A DNA stretch of 24,063 nt from NCBI GenBank assembly GCA_023262335.1, contig JALRBE010000008.1, forward strand, positions 1 to 24,063, given 5' to 3'. The position numbers and the translations under genes are program-made. Each line of letters opens with the position of its first letter. Positions within the stretch are counted from its first letter, which is position 1. Below the pieces are notes generated by a model. The model had not been told where the DNA came from. It worked only from the letters and a program-made list of their open reading frames with translations, and searched no databases. Shown piece after piece: positions 1-5,994 of the stretch. The DNA is from Candidatus Saccharimonadia bacterium (GTDB taxonomy: Bacteria; Patescibacteriota; Saccharimonadia; Saccharimonadales; Saccharimonadaceae).

Positions 1-117
1 AACCACCAGCGCCACGCCGACAAGCCCACCACGCACGACTACAGCAATGCGCTCAGCATCGCGTCGCTTGCCGTCATGACCGTCCACGACCTGGAAAGCC
101 TGGCTGTCATTCCCTGA
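1..117 (+). CDS. C-terminal end of an unknown protein (partial)
   Basis: Frame 1 is open from the window edge to a TGA at 115-117, giving 38 residues that end in HDLESLAVIP. The start lies outside the window. A strong hairpin with a T-run follows after 8 nt, as expected at the end of a transcription unit, which is the main support for this being a real gene end. Too little is visible to assign a family. Confidence 0.55.
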   Translation, partial: NHQRHADKPTTHDYSNALSIASLAVMTVHDLESLAVIP

Positions 118-125
118 GGAACCCC

Positions 126-166
126 AGCCCTGCCGCCGAACACTACGTTCGCGGCAGGGCTTTTTG
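126..166 (+). terminator. Rho-independent terminator
   Basis: An 11-bp perfect stem (126-136 with 151-161, AGCCCTGCCGC and its complement) with a 14-nt loop is followed by TTTTT. It closes the partial gene ending at 117. Confidence 0.85.
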
Positions 167-167
167 A

Positions 168-196
168 TTGCTTTTGAGCGATTTTGATTGTATTAT
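168..196 (+). promoter_or_regulatory. Promoter of the 231-967 operon
   Basis: TTGCTT (168-173), a 17-nt spacer and TATTAT (191-196) form a good sigma-70-type promoter directly after the preceding terminator. Transcription should start near 203, leaving a short leader with an SD before 231. Confidence 0.6.
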
Positions 197-230
197 ACGT
201 AAATCAAGCCCGCTACCGCAAAGGACGTGC

Positions 231-608
231 ATGCGTACATTTCTTCGACGACACCCCAAAAGCACCTCGCCGCGAACGGCACCGCTCGTTACCCGCGAAG
301 GCAAGAACGCGATCATTCACGACGCCGCACAGCCGGCCGAAGACATCGCCAACGGCATCGCAAGAATCGCCAAGCTGGTCACCAGCTTCCGCTCGCAGGG
401 CAGTCCGGTCATCATGCTGGCGCTCGCCGACAAACCGATCAACCCGCAAAAGTGGGCCGAGATCAATGCACGCCTTGCTGAAGAAGCGGCGGCGAACGGA
501 TTGGTCATTGCCATTCCGCCCGCTGCAACGCAACCCTGCGTGCAGGCCGCGTACACCGTGACGGAGCCGCGAACGAAAGGAGTCAAGCAATGCGCCGAAG
601 ATGGCTAA
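231..608 (+). CDS. Hypothetical protein, 125 aa
   Basis: The ATG at 231 is chosen because AAAGGA (219-224) sits about 6 nt upstream. Earlier in-frame starts lie in or before the promoter. The product begins MRTFLRRHPK with a basic N-terminus, then has an alpha-helical, Ala-rich middle (about residues 30-60), an LALADKP stretch and an Ala-rich segment near residue 90. No signal peptide, membrane segment or recognisable motif is seen. The 3' end overlaps the next gene by 19 bp, so the two are translated from one mRNA. Two other frames are also open here, as expected at this GC, but the SD and the coupling to the next gene favour this one. Function unknown. Confidence 0.6.
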   Translation: MRTFLRRHPKSTSPRTAPLVTREGKNAIIHDAAQPAEDIANGIARIAKLVTSFRSQGSPVIMLALADKPINPQKWAEINARLAEEAAANGLVIAIPPAATQPCVQAAYTVTEPRTKGVKQCAEDG

Positions 609-967
609 GCGATGCCGTTCGCCGGATTCGCCGAAACGAAGCCGGTCGCCATGCGAGCTGGGTCTTTATACGGAGCGACGGATGGTCGGGCTACTTTGCA
701 ACCGACGACCCGGAGCTAGTCGCGGACCATGTGTTACACGCGGCGAGCTTCGTGGCGCCAACGCTCGACGTCGGCACCACGTTCACGGTTTCGCTGACCG
801 GCAAGTCCGGGTCAAAACGCGACCTCGACGAAAGCGTTTGGCTGTCACTCATCGAGCAGTCGTACTTTGTCGAGCTGACGAACGTGCTGTCGCTGCCGCA
901 AAAAAGCGGCGCGGTCGAAAGCGTTTATACGTTCCGCAAACGGCAGCCGCTTCGCGCTGCCATGTAG
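590..967 (+). CDS. Hypothetical protein, 125 aa
   Basis: Starts at the ATG at 590 behind AAAGGAG (576-582), inside the end of the previous gene, so it is likely translationally coupled to it. The N-terminus is Arg-rich (MRRRWLSDAVRRIRR). The rest looks like a small soluble alpha/beta domain with alternating hydrophobic strands (VFIRSDGWSGYFAT, FTVSLTG, SVWLSLIEQSYFVELTNVL). No catalytic or metal-binding motif is recognised. It ends with TAG at 965-967, and a GC hairpin starts 5 nt later. I cannot assign a family. Confidence 0.65.
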   Translation: MRRRWLSDAVRRIRRNEAGRHASWVFIRSDGWSGYFATDDPELVADHVLHAASFVAPTLDVGTTFTVSLTGKSGSKRDLDESVWLSLIEQSYFVELTNVLSLPQKSGAVESVYTFRKRQPLRAAM

Positions 968-972
968 CAAAG

Positions 973-992
973 CCCCGCTCACGCGGGGTATT
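973..992 (+). terminator. Weak terminator-like hairpin
   Basis: CCCCGC (973-978) pairs with GCGGGG (983-988) across a TCAC loop. The following TATTAAATT is AT-rich but not a clean T-run, so termination may be partial. Confidence 0.5.
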
Positions 993-995
993 AAA

Positions 996-1024
996 TTGCC
1001 TTTATTAGCTTTTCATTGTACAAT
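996..1024 (+). promoter_or_regulatory. Promoter of the 1056 gene
   Basis: TTGCCT (996-1001), 17 nt and TACAAT (1019-1024). A second -10-like TACTAT lies at 1024-1029. An SD-like GTGGAG (1043-1048) follows before the start codon. Confidence 0.6.
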
Positions 1025-1055
1025 ACTATTACCTTCAACAGAGTGGAGTACCTTC

Positions 1056-1550
1056 ATGCCCGTCGAGCTCGCCGTTTGCCGCAAACCAGCATTCGTCATC
1101 AACTCGTTCGTCGCTCACGGCGAAACGAACCGCTTTGATGACACACGAGTAAACGTTACGTTCGAAGATGGGACAGAACAGCTATTCAAAGCCCATCACG
1201 CTTTTCCGCACAAGACCCGTCTCGTCGTCGACGAAGAAGTGATGTCGGCAGACCTGCTGAACGTCGTCAGCGGCGCGATCTACAAGCAGCAGTGGCAGCG
1301 CCAAAGTCTCTTCAAGGAAACCGGGCTTCCAATCGAGCAGGCCTACATCAACACGAGCGACTACCGCAAAGCGCTCGGGTTCGAAACGGAGGACCTCCGG
1401 CACATCGAGGTAGGCAGCTATCTGTTCCTCTACTTGGCCGAAGTCACCCCGACGGACCTGCCCATCGACACCGATCTTCTTTTGGAAACGAACATCGAAC
1501 TCGGGCCGGTCGCTGACGTCGAACTGCTTATCGAGCCCGCTACCGGCTAA
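1056..1550 (+). CDS. Hypothetical protein, 164 aa
   Basis: An in-frame start at 996 would place the promoter inside the gene. The ATG at 1056 is therefore preferred; it has GTGGAG 7-8 nt upstream and an own promoter. The acidic soluble protein begins MPVELAVCRKPAFVIN and contains an ETNRFDD / NVTFEDGTEQLFKAHHAFPHKTRL stretch, then a helical section and a C-terminal half of short hydrophobic strands (SYLFLYLAEV, DLLLETNIEL, VADVELLIEP). No signal peptide, TM segment or known catalytic motif is visible. It is a single-gene unit bounded by its promoter and a terminator. Function unknown. Confidence 0.7.
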   Translation: MPVELAVCRKPAFVINSFVAHGETNRFDDTRVNVTFEDGTEQLFKAHHAFPHKTRLVVDEEVMSADLLNVVSGAIYKQQWQRQSLFKETGLPIEQAYINTSDYRKALGFETEDLRHIEVGSYLFLYLAEVTPTDLPIDTDLLLETNIELGPVADVELLIEPATG

Positions 1551-1556
1551 GACCGC

Positions 1557-1578
1557 ACCCCACACCCGTGGGGTTTTT
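1557..1578 (+). terminator. Rho-independent terminator overlapping the tgt stop
   Basis: ACCCCAC (1557-1563) pairs with GTGGGGT (1568-1574) around ACCC, followed by TTTTATTTT. The T-run contains the last bases of the convergent tgt gene, whose stop complement is 1577-1579. For tgt itself the hairpin lacks a T-run. Confidence 0.8.
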
Positions 1579-2779
1579 ATTTTGCGTAGTAGTCTGCCAA
1601 AAACCGCTCTTTGAACTCGTAGAACGTGCCATTGGCAATGCTGGCACGGATGTCGTCAACCAACCGCACGATGAAGCGGATGTTATGGATGGTCGCGAGC
1701 GTCTTACCAAGCATTTCGCCGGTCTGGAACAAGTGGCGCAAATAGGCACGGGTGAAGTTTTGACAGGTATAGCAATCGCAGTCGTCGTCGAACGGTCTGA
1801 AATCGGCCGTAAATTCCTGCCGACGAATGTTCACGCGGCCATGTTTGGTATACAGTGCGCCGTTACGGCCAACTCGGGCAGGCGACACGCAGTCGAAGGT
1901 ATCGGCGCCGTTTTCGATGCACGCGAATATGTCGTCGGGCTCGCTGATGCCGAGCATATGGCGCGGTTTGCCTTCGGGTAGCTCTTCGTTCATCCAACGC
2001 ACGATCTCGCCGATGCGCGACTTTTCGAGCGCGCCGCCAAGGCCGTAGCCGTCAAAATCCATATCGCCCAAAAACTTGGCCGATTTGCGGCGCAGGTCTT
2101 CGTAGTTGGCGCCCTGAATGACGCCGAACAGCGCTTGCGGTGGCCGATGCGATCGCTCCTCGTTCAATCGCTGATGTTCGGCCAAACTGCGTACCGCCCA
2201 CGGATGCGTGCGGTTGTCCAGGCTCCCTACCTGATACGCGTAGTCGTGGTGCAGCGTCGTCAGCTCGTCGAACGCGAAGGTAATGTCGGCGCCGATGCCG
2301 TGCTGGATCTGCATGCTGAGTTCGGGAGTGAACCGGTGCGTGTCGCCGCTCAGGTGCGACTTGAACGTCACGCCGTCGTCGTCGATCCAGGCCAGCTTGT
2401 CTTTTTTGCGCGTCACGTTGGCTTCGCCGTCACCGGTCATGTCGATCACTTTTTTGAACCCCACGCCAAGGCTCATCACCTGGAACCCGCCGCTGTCGGT
2501 AAAGGTCGTTTTGCTCCAGCGCATGAATTCGCCGAGGCCTCCTGCTTGGTCGATCAGTTCGTGGCCAGGGCGAAGGAACAGGTGGTAGGCGTTCGCTAGC
2601 GCAGCCTGCGCGCCGGTAGCCTCGAGCTGCTCGGGGGTCAGGGTTTTGAGAGCCGCTTGGGTAGCCACGGGTATGAACGCCGGCGTTTGAATGGTGCCGT
2701 GCGGAGTGGTTATGGTGCCGGTGCGCGCCAAGGCGCCGTTAAGGCGGTGGTGAATTTCGAATTCGAGGGCTTTTGTCAT
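1577..2779 (-). CDS. tgt: tRNA-guanine transglycosylase (queuosine pathway), 400 aa
   Basis: Exchanges G34 of QUN-type anticodons for a 7-deazaguanine base in tRNA Asp, Asn, His and Tyr. Visible family motifs: TDSGGFQVMS with the conserved Asp95, FAFDE (Asp171), TFDCVSPARVGRNG with the nucleophile Asp296, and a zinc site Cys334/Cys336/Cys339 plus His365. Compared from memory with the Zymomonas enzyme it has about 22 extra residues (roughly 106-133, Lys- and Asp-rich) before GVTFKSHL, and substitutions around the base pocket: DELTT for DECTP, QGA for QGG, GGALEKS for GGLAVGE. No queuosine biosynthesis gene is in the window, so the base is probably salvaged. The start is at 2779; no SD is seen, and a TGC-TACTAT -10 box ends 7 nt upstream, suggesting a leaderless mRNA. 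Confidence 0.95.
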   Translation of the reverse strand: MTKALEFEIHHRLNGALARTGTITTPHGTIQTPAFIPVATQAALKTLTPEQLEATGAQAALANAYHLFLRPGHELIDQAGGLGEFMRWSKTTFTDSGGFQVMSLGVGFKKVIDMTGDGEANVTRKKDKLAWIDDDGVTFKSHLSGDTHRFTPELSMQIQHGIGADITFAFDELTTLHHDYAYQVGSLDNRTHPWAVRSLAEHQRLNEERSHRPPQALFGVIQGANYEDLRRKSAKFLGDMDFDGYGLGGALEKSRIGEIVRWMNEELPEGKPRHMLGISEPDDIFACIENGADTFDCVSPARVGRNGALYTKHGRVNIRRQEFTADFRPFDDDCDCYTCQNFTRAYLRHLFQTGEMLGKTLATIHNIRFIVRLVDDIRASIANGTFYEFKERFLADYYAK

Positions 2780-2786
2780 CTGTATG

Positions 2787-2795
2787 ATAGTAGCA
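2787..2795 (-). promoter_or_regulatory. Extended -10 promoter of tgt
   Basis: On the minus strand TGC precedes TACTAT (plus 2787-2792), 7 nt from the ATG. No good -35 is seen, so the extended -10 would have to compensate. The region 2780-2904 is very AT-rich and carries divergent promoters. Confidence 0.5.
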
Positions 2796-2869
2796 TATTT
2801 TTGACATATATATGTTTACATGTTCATTCATTTCTCATCAATTAAAACCTTTAGAAATCATAAGTATTA

Positions 2870-2898
2870 TTGACATTTTATAGTTTTTATGCTATAAT
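2870..2898 (+). promoter_or_regulatory. Consensus promoter of the 2905 gene
   Basis: TTGACA (2870-2875), exactly 17 nt, then TATAAT (2893-2898) with a TG at 2890-2891. Both boxes match consensus perfectly. The start codon is only 6 nt downstream, so the mRNA should begin at or next to the ATG. Confidence 0.9.
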
Positions 2899-2904
2899 GA
2901 AATT

Positions 2905-4002
2905 ATGACAATGTCGATCGAACGAACCGCACCGCAAACGACGGAACCGACCCCTGTTACAAAGGGCCATTTGGCGCACGCAGCCGAACACTTGCTACAG
3001 CAACATGAACTGCTCGGCGATGACCAAGCATACGCGATAGCGCTGCTACTTAAAGGATATATTGAAAAGCACGGCGACACCGCCCATGCGCCAGAAGAAC
3101 ATCCTGCCGCGCCTCAAGCGACTAGCCTCGACACACCAGCTCCTGCGGCTCTGCCGGAACTAGAAATCATCGACCAAGACCTTGAGCACATGAACACGCT
3201 AACAATCGCCGATTCCGAAGAAAACCTTTACTTTGAACAGCCACGCGACGCGATAGGCGAGATCGAGGGCATTTCGCGTTTGAACCAAGAAATCCAAAGT
3301 ACTTTTGCCGACCTTGTTCGCGCATTCAATACGAAGATTCCACAAAAAAGCAAAATGTCGATAGGCCATGGCAAAACCGAGTGGGATTTCGAGCAAATAG
3401 TCGACAAACAGCCGTGGAGCTACGCGTTCGAAGCCGAATACAAACGCGGTAGGGAGCGCAATGAGCTGACTGCCGTGACGATGCGGTTTGGCCACAAACT
3501 ACCTGACACACCGACAAAACACACGCTTAAGCTTGATATTAGCAATGGCTTTATTGCTGGAGTTACGCTCAGCAAAGACAAGACTGACTTTTCAACCAAA
3601 GGCATGACGGACGCGGAATTGCGAAAACACATTGCAGAGTATTCTGGCATCAGTGGAGGCACTCGTGGAGATGAAGGTACTTATTATGGCTCTTATAGGG
3701 ATGATGCTTTTGGTGGAAATAACATTTACAGCCGCCATCGAGCATACGGGAACGCCGTAACTCATCGTCTGACTATTAACCCTTTACAAACGAACTTCGA
3801 CTCAACGGCAGTAGGCATAAACGGATCAATCTACGGCTCCGTAAAACGCCGCTTTAACGGCTCCTCTAACAGTTTTGACGTAGAGTACACCGACCAGACG
3901 AATACCGTCACGATCGACACGGATGCCATGCCGGCCGATCACGCAGTGATATTCGCAAAAGCCGTCGCTGGTCTCATACCAACCCGCAAGCTCGACGTTT
4001 AA
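2905..4002 (+). CDS. Hypothetical protein, 365 aa, probably from a leaderless mRNA
   Basis: The ATG at 2905 lies 6 nt after a consensus TATAAT and no SD is present; a second ATG two codons later (2911) is an alternative start. Residues about 15-55 form a helical region, and about 58-90 are Pro/Ala/Glu-rich and probably disordered. A helical part (about 110-150) leads into a beta-rich C-terminal half with repeated polar strands. Residues about 245-285 are rich in Gly, Tyr and Ser (near SGISGGTRGDEG and YYGSYRDDAFGG). Bases about 3650-3730 coding for them use more A/T-ending codons than their surroundings. No signal peptide or TM segment is seen, and no family is recognised. A cytoplasmic single-gene unit of unknown function. 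Confidence 0.75.
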   Translation: MTMSIERTAPQTTEPTPVTKGHLAHAAEHLLQQHELLGDDQAYAIALLLKGYIEKHGDTAHAPEEHPAAPQATSLDTPAPAALPELEIIDQDLEHMNTLTIADSEENLYFEQPRDAIGEIEGISRLNQEIQSTFADLVRAFNTKIPQKSKMSIGHGKTEWDFEQIVDKQPWSYAFEAEYKRGRERNELTAVTMRFGHKLPDTPTKHTLKLDISNGFIAGVTLSKDKTDFSTKGMTDAELRKHIAEYSGISGGTRGDEGTYYGSYRDDAFGGNNIYSRHRAYGNAVTHRLTINPLQTNFDSTAVGINGSIYGSVKRRFNGSSNSFDVEYTDQTNTVTIDTDAMPADHAVIFAKAVAGLIPTRKLDV

Positions 4003-4025
4003 CATTGTAAAAACGACAAATCCCA

Positions 4026-4054
4026 TTGCCGCGCGACGAGCATAAGCGCATAAT
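4026..4054 (+). promoter_or_regulatory. Promoter of an orphan transcription unit
   Basis: TTGCCG (4026-4031), 17 nt and CATAAT (4049-4054). No substantial ORF follows before the terminator at 4208-4229. Confidence 0.5.
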
Positions 4055-4060
4055 ATATAT

Positions 4061-4229
4061 AGCTATGTGAGTACTGGCTGCGAGGTCTTTCCACCCACAA
4101 GCTTTATATACAATCGTCGTTACCAAACGGCTTATCAGCTACAAAGGCGCTACAACGAATCAAGCGGTAGAATTCGTCAGCCCAAGTAGTTCCCCAATAA
4201 AATCCGCAACTGGCCATCTGCCGGTTTTT
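4061..4229 (+). ncRNA. Candidate small RNA or tiny-peptide transcript
   Basis: A promoter (4026-4054) and a terminator (4208-4229) bracket about 170 nt without a normal gene. It does not resemble 6S, SRP, tmRNA or RNase P RNA as far as I can tell. One small reading frame exists, GTG at 4067 to TAG at 4187-4189, 40 residues rich in Arg, Tyr and Gln (contains NRRYQTAYQLQRRYNESS). A leaderless or near-leaderless peptide is therefore an alternative. Otherwise I see nothing in the 266-nt gap 4003-4268. Confidence 0.35.
4208..4229 (+). terminator. Rho-independent terminator
   Basis: AACTGGC (4208-4214) pairs with GCCGGTT (4220-4226, one G-U pair) around CATCT, followed by TTTTT. It lies upstream of the 4269 gene, so it ends the orphan unit or acts as an attenuator for 4269. 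Confidence 0.6.
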
Positions 4230-4268
4230 ACCTATATCTAAGCATTTATCCTAAAGGGGAATACGGAA

Positions 4269-4514
4269 ATGAAGAATCTACTCAACGTACCAGTCAACAT
4301 CATCAGCATGGGCTTCGGCCGCGACCTGCGCGCTATACCACGCCGCATGGAGTTCGAAGGCCAGCAGATCGACTTCGTCGACAACGGCTTGAGCACGACG
4401 ATCCGCCACGGCGACCGGATCGCGCAGATTTTGGCGCTCACTGACGGCCAGCGCACCTTCCGCCTGCGCAGCGACAACCATGGCGGCAGCTGGACACTCC
4501 TAAGCATCGCCTGA
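4269..4514 (+). CDS. Small hypothetical protein, 81 aa
   Basis: The ATG at 4269 follows AAAGGGG (4254-4260) by 8 nt. The product begins MKNLLNVPVN and contains a basic loop (GRDLRAIPRRMEFEGQQ). Short strands follow that look like a small beta-barrel (QIDFVDNGLSTTIRHGDRIAQIL, RTFRLRSDNHGGSWTLLSI). No cysteine, signal peptide or TM segment. It is flanked by a hairpin on each side (4208-4229 and 4535-4569). If the upstream hairpin terminates efficiently it needs its own promoter, for which 4231-4253 gives only weak candidates. A nucleic-acid-binding role would fit its shape but is speculation. Confidence 0.65.
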   Translation: MKNLLNVPVNIISMGFGRDLRAIPRRMEFEGQQIDFVDNGLSTTIRHGDRIAQILALTDGQRTFRLRSDNHGGSWTLLSIA

Positions 4515-4534
4515 CCACGCTGCCAAACGAAAAC

Positions 4535-4569
4535 GCGCCCGGATACCTGTTACGGTACCCGGGCGCTTT
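4535..4569. terminator. Bidirectional terminator between convergent small genes
   Basis: GCGCCCGG (4535-4542) pairs with CCGGGCGC (4559-4566), extended by TACC/GGTA after one mismatch. TTT follows on the plus strand and GCGTTTTCG on the minus strand. It serves both the 4269 gene (+) and the 4573-4743 gene (-). Confidence 0.75.
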
Positions 4570-4572
4570 GGC

Positions 4573-4743
4573 TTAGAAGGAACGAACCATGACGCGCAGC
4601 GTGTATAGCAGCACGCTTGCCGGCCCTGCGGTCACGCTCGGTTCTGGTACCTGTATGCCGGCGGCTGCCAGGCGGTCGTTCCGGCGCATGAGCGCCAAGC
4701 CTGCGGAAAATGCGACGGCTCTCGCGGCCGTGGTTCTGCTCAT
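4573..4743 (-). CDS. Small protein, 56 aa
   Basis: A short gene supported by all its signals: a TTGACT-17-TATAGT promoter (4779-4807), AGGAG 5 nt before the ATG at 4743, a stop at 4573-4575 and the shared terminator. The product starts MSRTTAARAVAFSAGLALMRRNDRLAAAG and ends TLRVMVRSF. It is basic and Ala/Leu-rich, with two short hydrophobic segments (about residues 8-19 and 40-53), each too short or too polar for a confident membrane helix. The other, longer minus frame in this place runs through the terminator and lacks such signals. No family recognised; a small membrane-associated or toxic-type peptide is possible but unproven. Confidence 0.6.
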   Translation of the reverse strand: MSRTTAARAVAFSAGLALMRRNDRLAAAGIQVPEPSVTAGPASVLLYTLRVMVRSF

Positions 4744-4778
4744 GAAAACTCCTGTTCAGTAGCGATGTGAGCAGCAAT

Positions 4779-4807
4779 ACTATAAGCATTTTTGCAGTTT
4801 AAGTCAA
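4779..4807 (-). promoter_or_regulatory. Promoter of the 56-aa gene
   Basis: Read on the minus strand: TTGACT (plus 4802-4807), 17 nt, TATAGT (plus 4779-4784). It leaves a leader of about 30 nt containing AGGAG. Confidence 0.75.
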
Positions 4808-4810
4808 GTA

Positions 4811-4839
4811 TTTACAGCGGCCGACGAGTCATATATAAC
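4811..4839 (+). promoter_or_regulatory. Promoter of the 4883 gene
   Basis: TTTACA (4811-4816), 17 nt and TATAAC (4834-4839). The start is expected near 4846, just before a 10-codon leader ORF. Confidence 0.65.
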
Positions 4840-4848
4840 ATAAGTACC

Positions 4849-4881
4849 ATGAGCGAAACACAAAGGGAGCAAAAAGACTGA
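4849..4881 (+). CDS. Possible 10-residue leader peptide ORF
   Basis: ATG at 4849, 9 nt after the -10 box, encodes MSETQREQKD and stops at TGA 4879-4881, one base before the ATG at 4883. The SD of the main gene (AGGGAG, 4864-4869) lies inside it. If translated from a nearly leaderless mRNA it would couple ribosomes into the main gene. This could be chance in such a short stretch. Confidence 0.3.
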   Translation: MSETQREQKD

Positions 4882-4882
4882 T

Positions 4883-5590
4883 ATGGAGCGGCGCAAAAAG
4901 GCAGCAAACACGGCGCCTTTTTTGCCCCCGGTCGAACTGCGCCAACCAGAGTTCCGCGATCCGAAGTCCAGGTCGTTCCAAAAACTCGAGACGCCCGTAA
5001 CTGCCATAGGCTTGGTCGACACGCCGAAACTGCTCAAACTCGTGAAGGGAACGCTGAACGCCGCGTACCATTGGCCGTCTCAACTGGACGACGAACACCA
5101 CTTGCTATGGCCGAACCGGCTCTACAAGACCGACGAGCTGCAAGCGTTTCGCAACCTGCAAATAAACAAGAAGGATTGGCCGCGCATTTTTCACGGATGG
5201 GCACATGCGGTAACGGCGCCGCCGAGCATTCCACCCGTCGATACGTTGCATTACATACCCAAGTTCCAAGAAGCCGTGAACGACGCCTCGGGCTGCGTGA
5301 AAATAGGCAAGATGCTCACCAGGAACCCGGACATGAACGAAACCAGGCTATATGACAGGCTTCATGAGCTCCTGGACGTGTACAACCAATCGTTCGAAAT
5401 CATAGAAAACCTACCGGCCGAATACCAGCTTGTCGACCCGAGCGAATTCAAGGCGGAAACCGTCCACGAGATGCTGACCGTCAGCGGGCAGCTCGGAAGA
5501 CTCGCGACGGTGTCGAGCGTCGGCGCTGCCACGCGCTACATTCGGCAAGCTACCCACGCGCCGCTCAAGCCGGTCGCCGACGCCGCCTAA
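4883..5590 (+). CDS. Hypothetical protein, 235 aa
   Basis: Starts at ATG 4883; the purine-rich AGGGAG lies 13 nt upstream, longer than ideal. The N-terminal 35 residues are basic and polar (MERRKKAANTAPFLPPVELR). The rest is mainly alpha-helical and soluble: LLKLVKGTLNAAYHWPSQLDDEHHLLWP, DWPRIFHGWAHAVTAPPSIPP, then helices MNETRLYDRLHELLDVYNQSFEIIEN and ETVHEMLTVSGQLGRLATVSS. Several His residues (DDEHH, FHGWAHAV, LHY) could bind a metal, but no known motif is complete. No signal peptide or TM segment. Own promoter; the HxlR regulator follows after 37 nt with its own promoter. Family unknown. Confidence 0.7.
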   Translation: MERRKKAANTAPFLPPVELRQPEFRDPKSRSFQKLETPVTAIGLVDTPKLLKLVKGTLNAAYHWPSQLDDEHHLLWPNRLYKTDELQAFRNLQINKKDWPRIFHGWAHAVTAPPSIPPVDTLHYIPKFQEAVNDASGCVKIGKMLTRNPDMNETRLYDRLHELLDVYNQSFEIIENLPAEYQLVDPSEFKAETVHEMLTVSGQLGRLATVSSVGAATRYIRQATHAPLKPVADAA

Positions 5591-5592
5591 GC

Positions 5593-5621
5593 TTGCCGCA
5601 CAACGCTATTTAAGGTATAGT
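5593..5621 (+). promoter_or_regulatory. Promoter of the HxlR regulator
   Basis: TTGCCG (5593-5598), 17 nt and TATAGT (5616-5621). The ATG at 5628 is 6 nt downstream with no SD, so a leaderless mRNA is expected. Confidence 0.7.
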
Positions 5622-5627
5622 AATAAC

Positions 5628-5954
5628 ATGAATACCGCATTGCAAGCCATCGGTTGCGTCGACAGCGCCACCGACATCCTGGGGAACAAATGGACCCCTC
5701 AGTTGCTGCGGTATTTTCTGAACGAAGAATCTGTTCGGTTCTGCCAAATCCAAGACCTCGTGGGCGGTATCAATCCGCGCACGCTCTGCGCCCGGCTCGA
5801 CCAACTCGAACAGCAAGGAATCATTGTCAAACAGCCGGCGGCAACGGGCAGTCGTAGCGAATACACGTTAACGGAAAAGGGCCGGGATTTGCTTCCGGTA
5901 CTCCAGTCGATGGAAGACTGGAGTACCAAGTATCCGGTTCCTCTCTCCGCTTAA
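5628..5954 (+). CDS. HxlR-family winged-helix transcriptional regulator, 108 aa
   Basis: Shows the HxlR pattern across nearly its whole length: ILGNKWTPQLLRYFL (helix after the conserved N-terminal Cys10), RFCQIQDLVGGINPRTLCARLDQLEQQGII (recognition helix, second Cys) and EYTLTEKGRDLLPVLQSMEDW (wing and C-terminal helix). Length is typical of the family. HxlR proteins bind DNA as dimers and several respond to oxidative or electrophilic stress through the N-terminal Cys; Cys10 and two more cysteines near 39 and 54 are compatible with this. The start is predicted leaderless. It lies 40 nt before a two-component system and may control it or itself. Confidence 0.9.
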   Translation: MNTALQAIGCVDSATDILGNKWTPQLLRYFLNEESVRFCQIQDLVGGINPRTLCARLDQLEQQGIIVKQPAATGSRSEYTLTEKGRDLLPVLQSMEDWSTKYPVPLSA

Positions 5955-5959
5955 CTTCA

Positions 5960-5985
5960 GAGTATTTTCAGGAAGGGGGAGTATT
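5960..5985 (+). repeat. Direct repeat upstream of the response regulator
   Basis: GAGTATT occurs at 5960-5966 and 5979-5985, 19 nt apart, flanking GGAAGGGG. Position and spacing would suit a regulator binding on one face of the helix (HxlR or the OmpR-type regulator itself). Short, so may be chance. Confidence 0.35.
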
Positions 5986-5994
5986 CTAAAAATC

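Noticed and set aside
3215..3242. ENLYFEQP in the 365-aa protein resembles a TEV protease site.
   Set aside because: It has an extra Glu compared with ENLYFQ and lies in native-looking sequence with no vector features, so it is coincidence.
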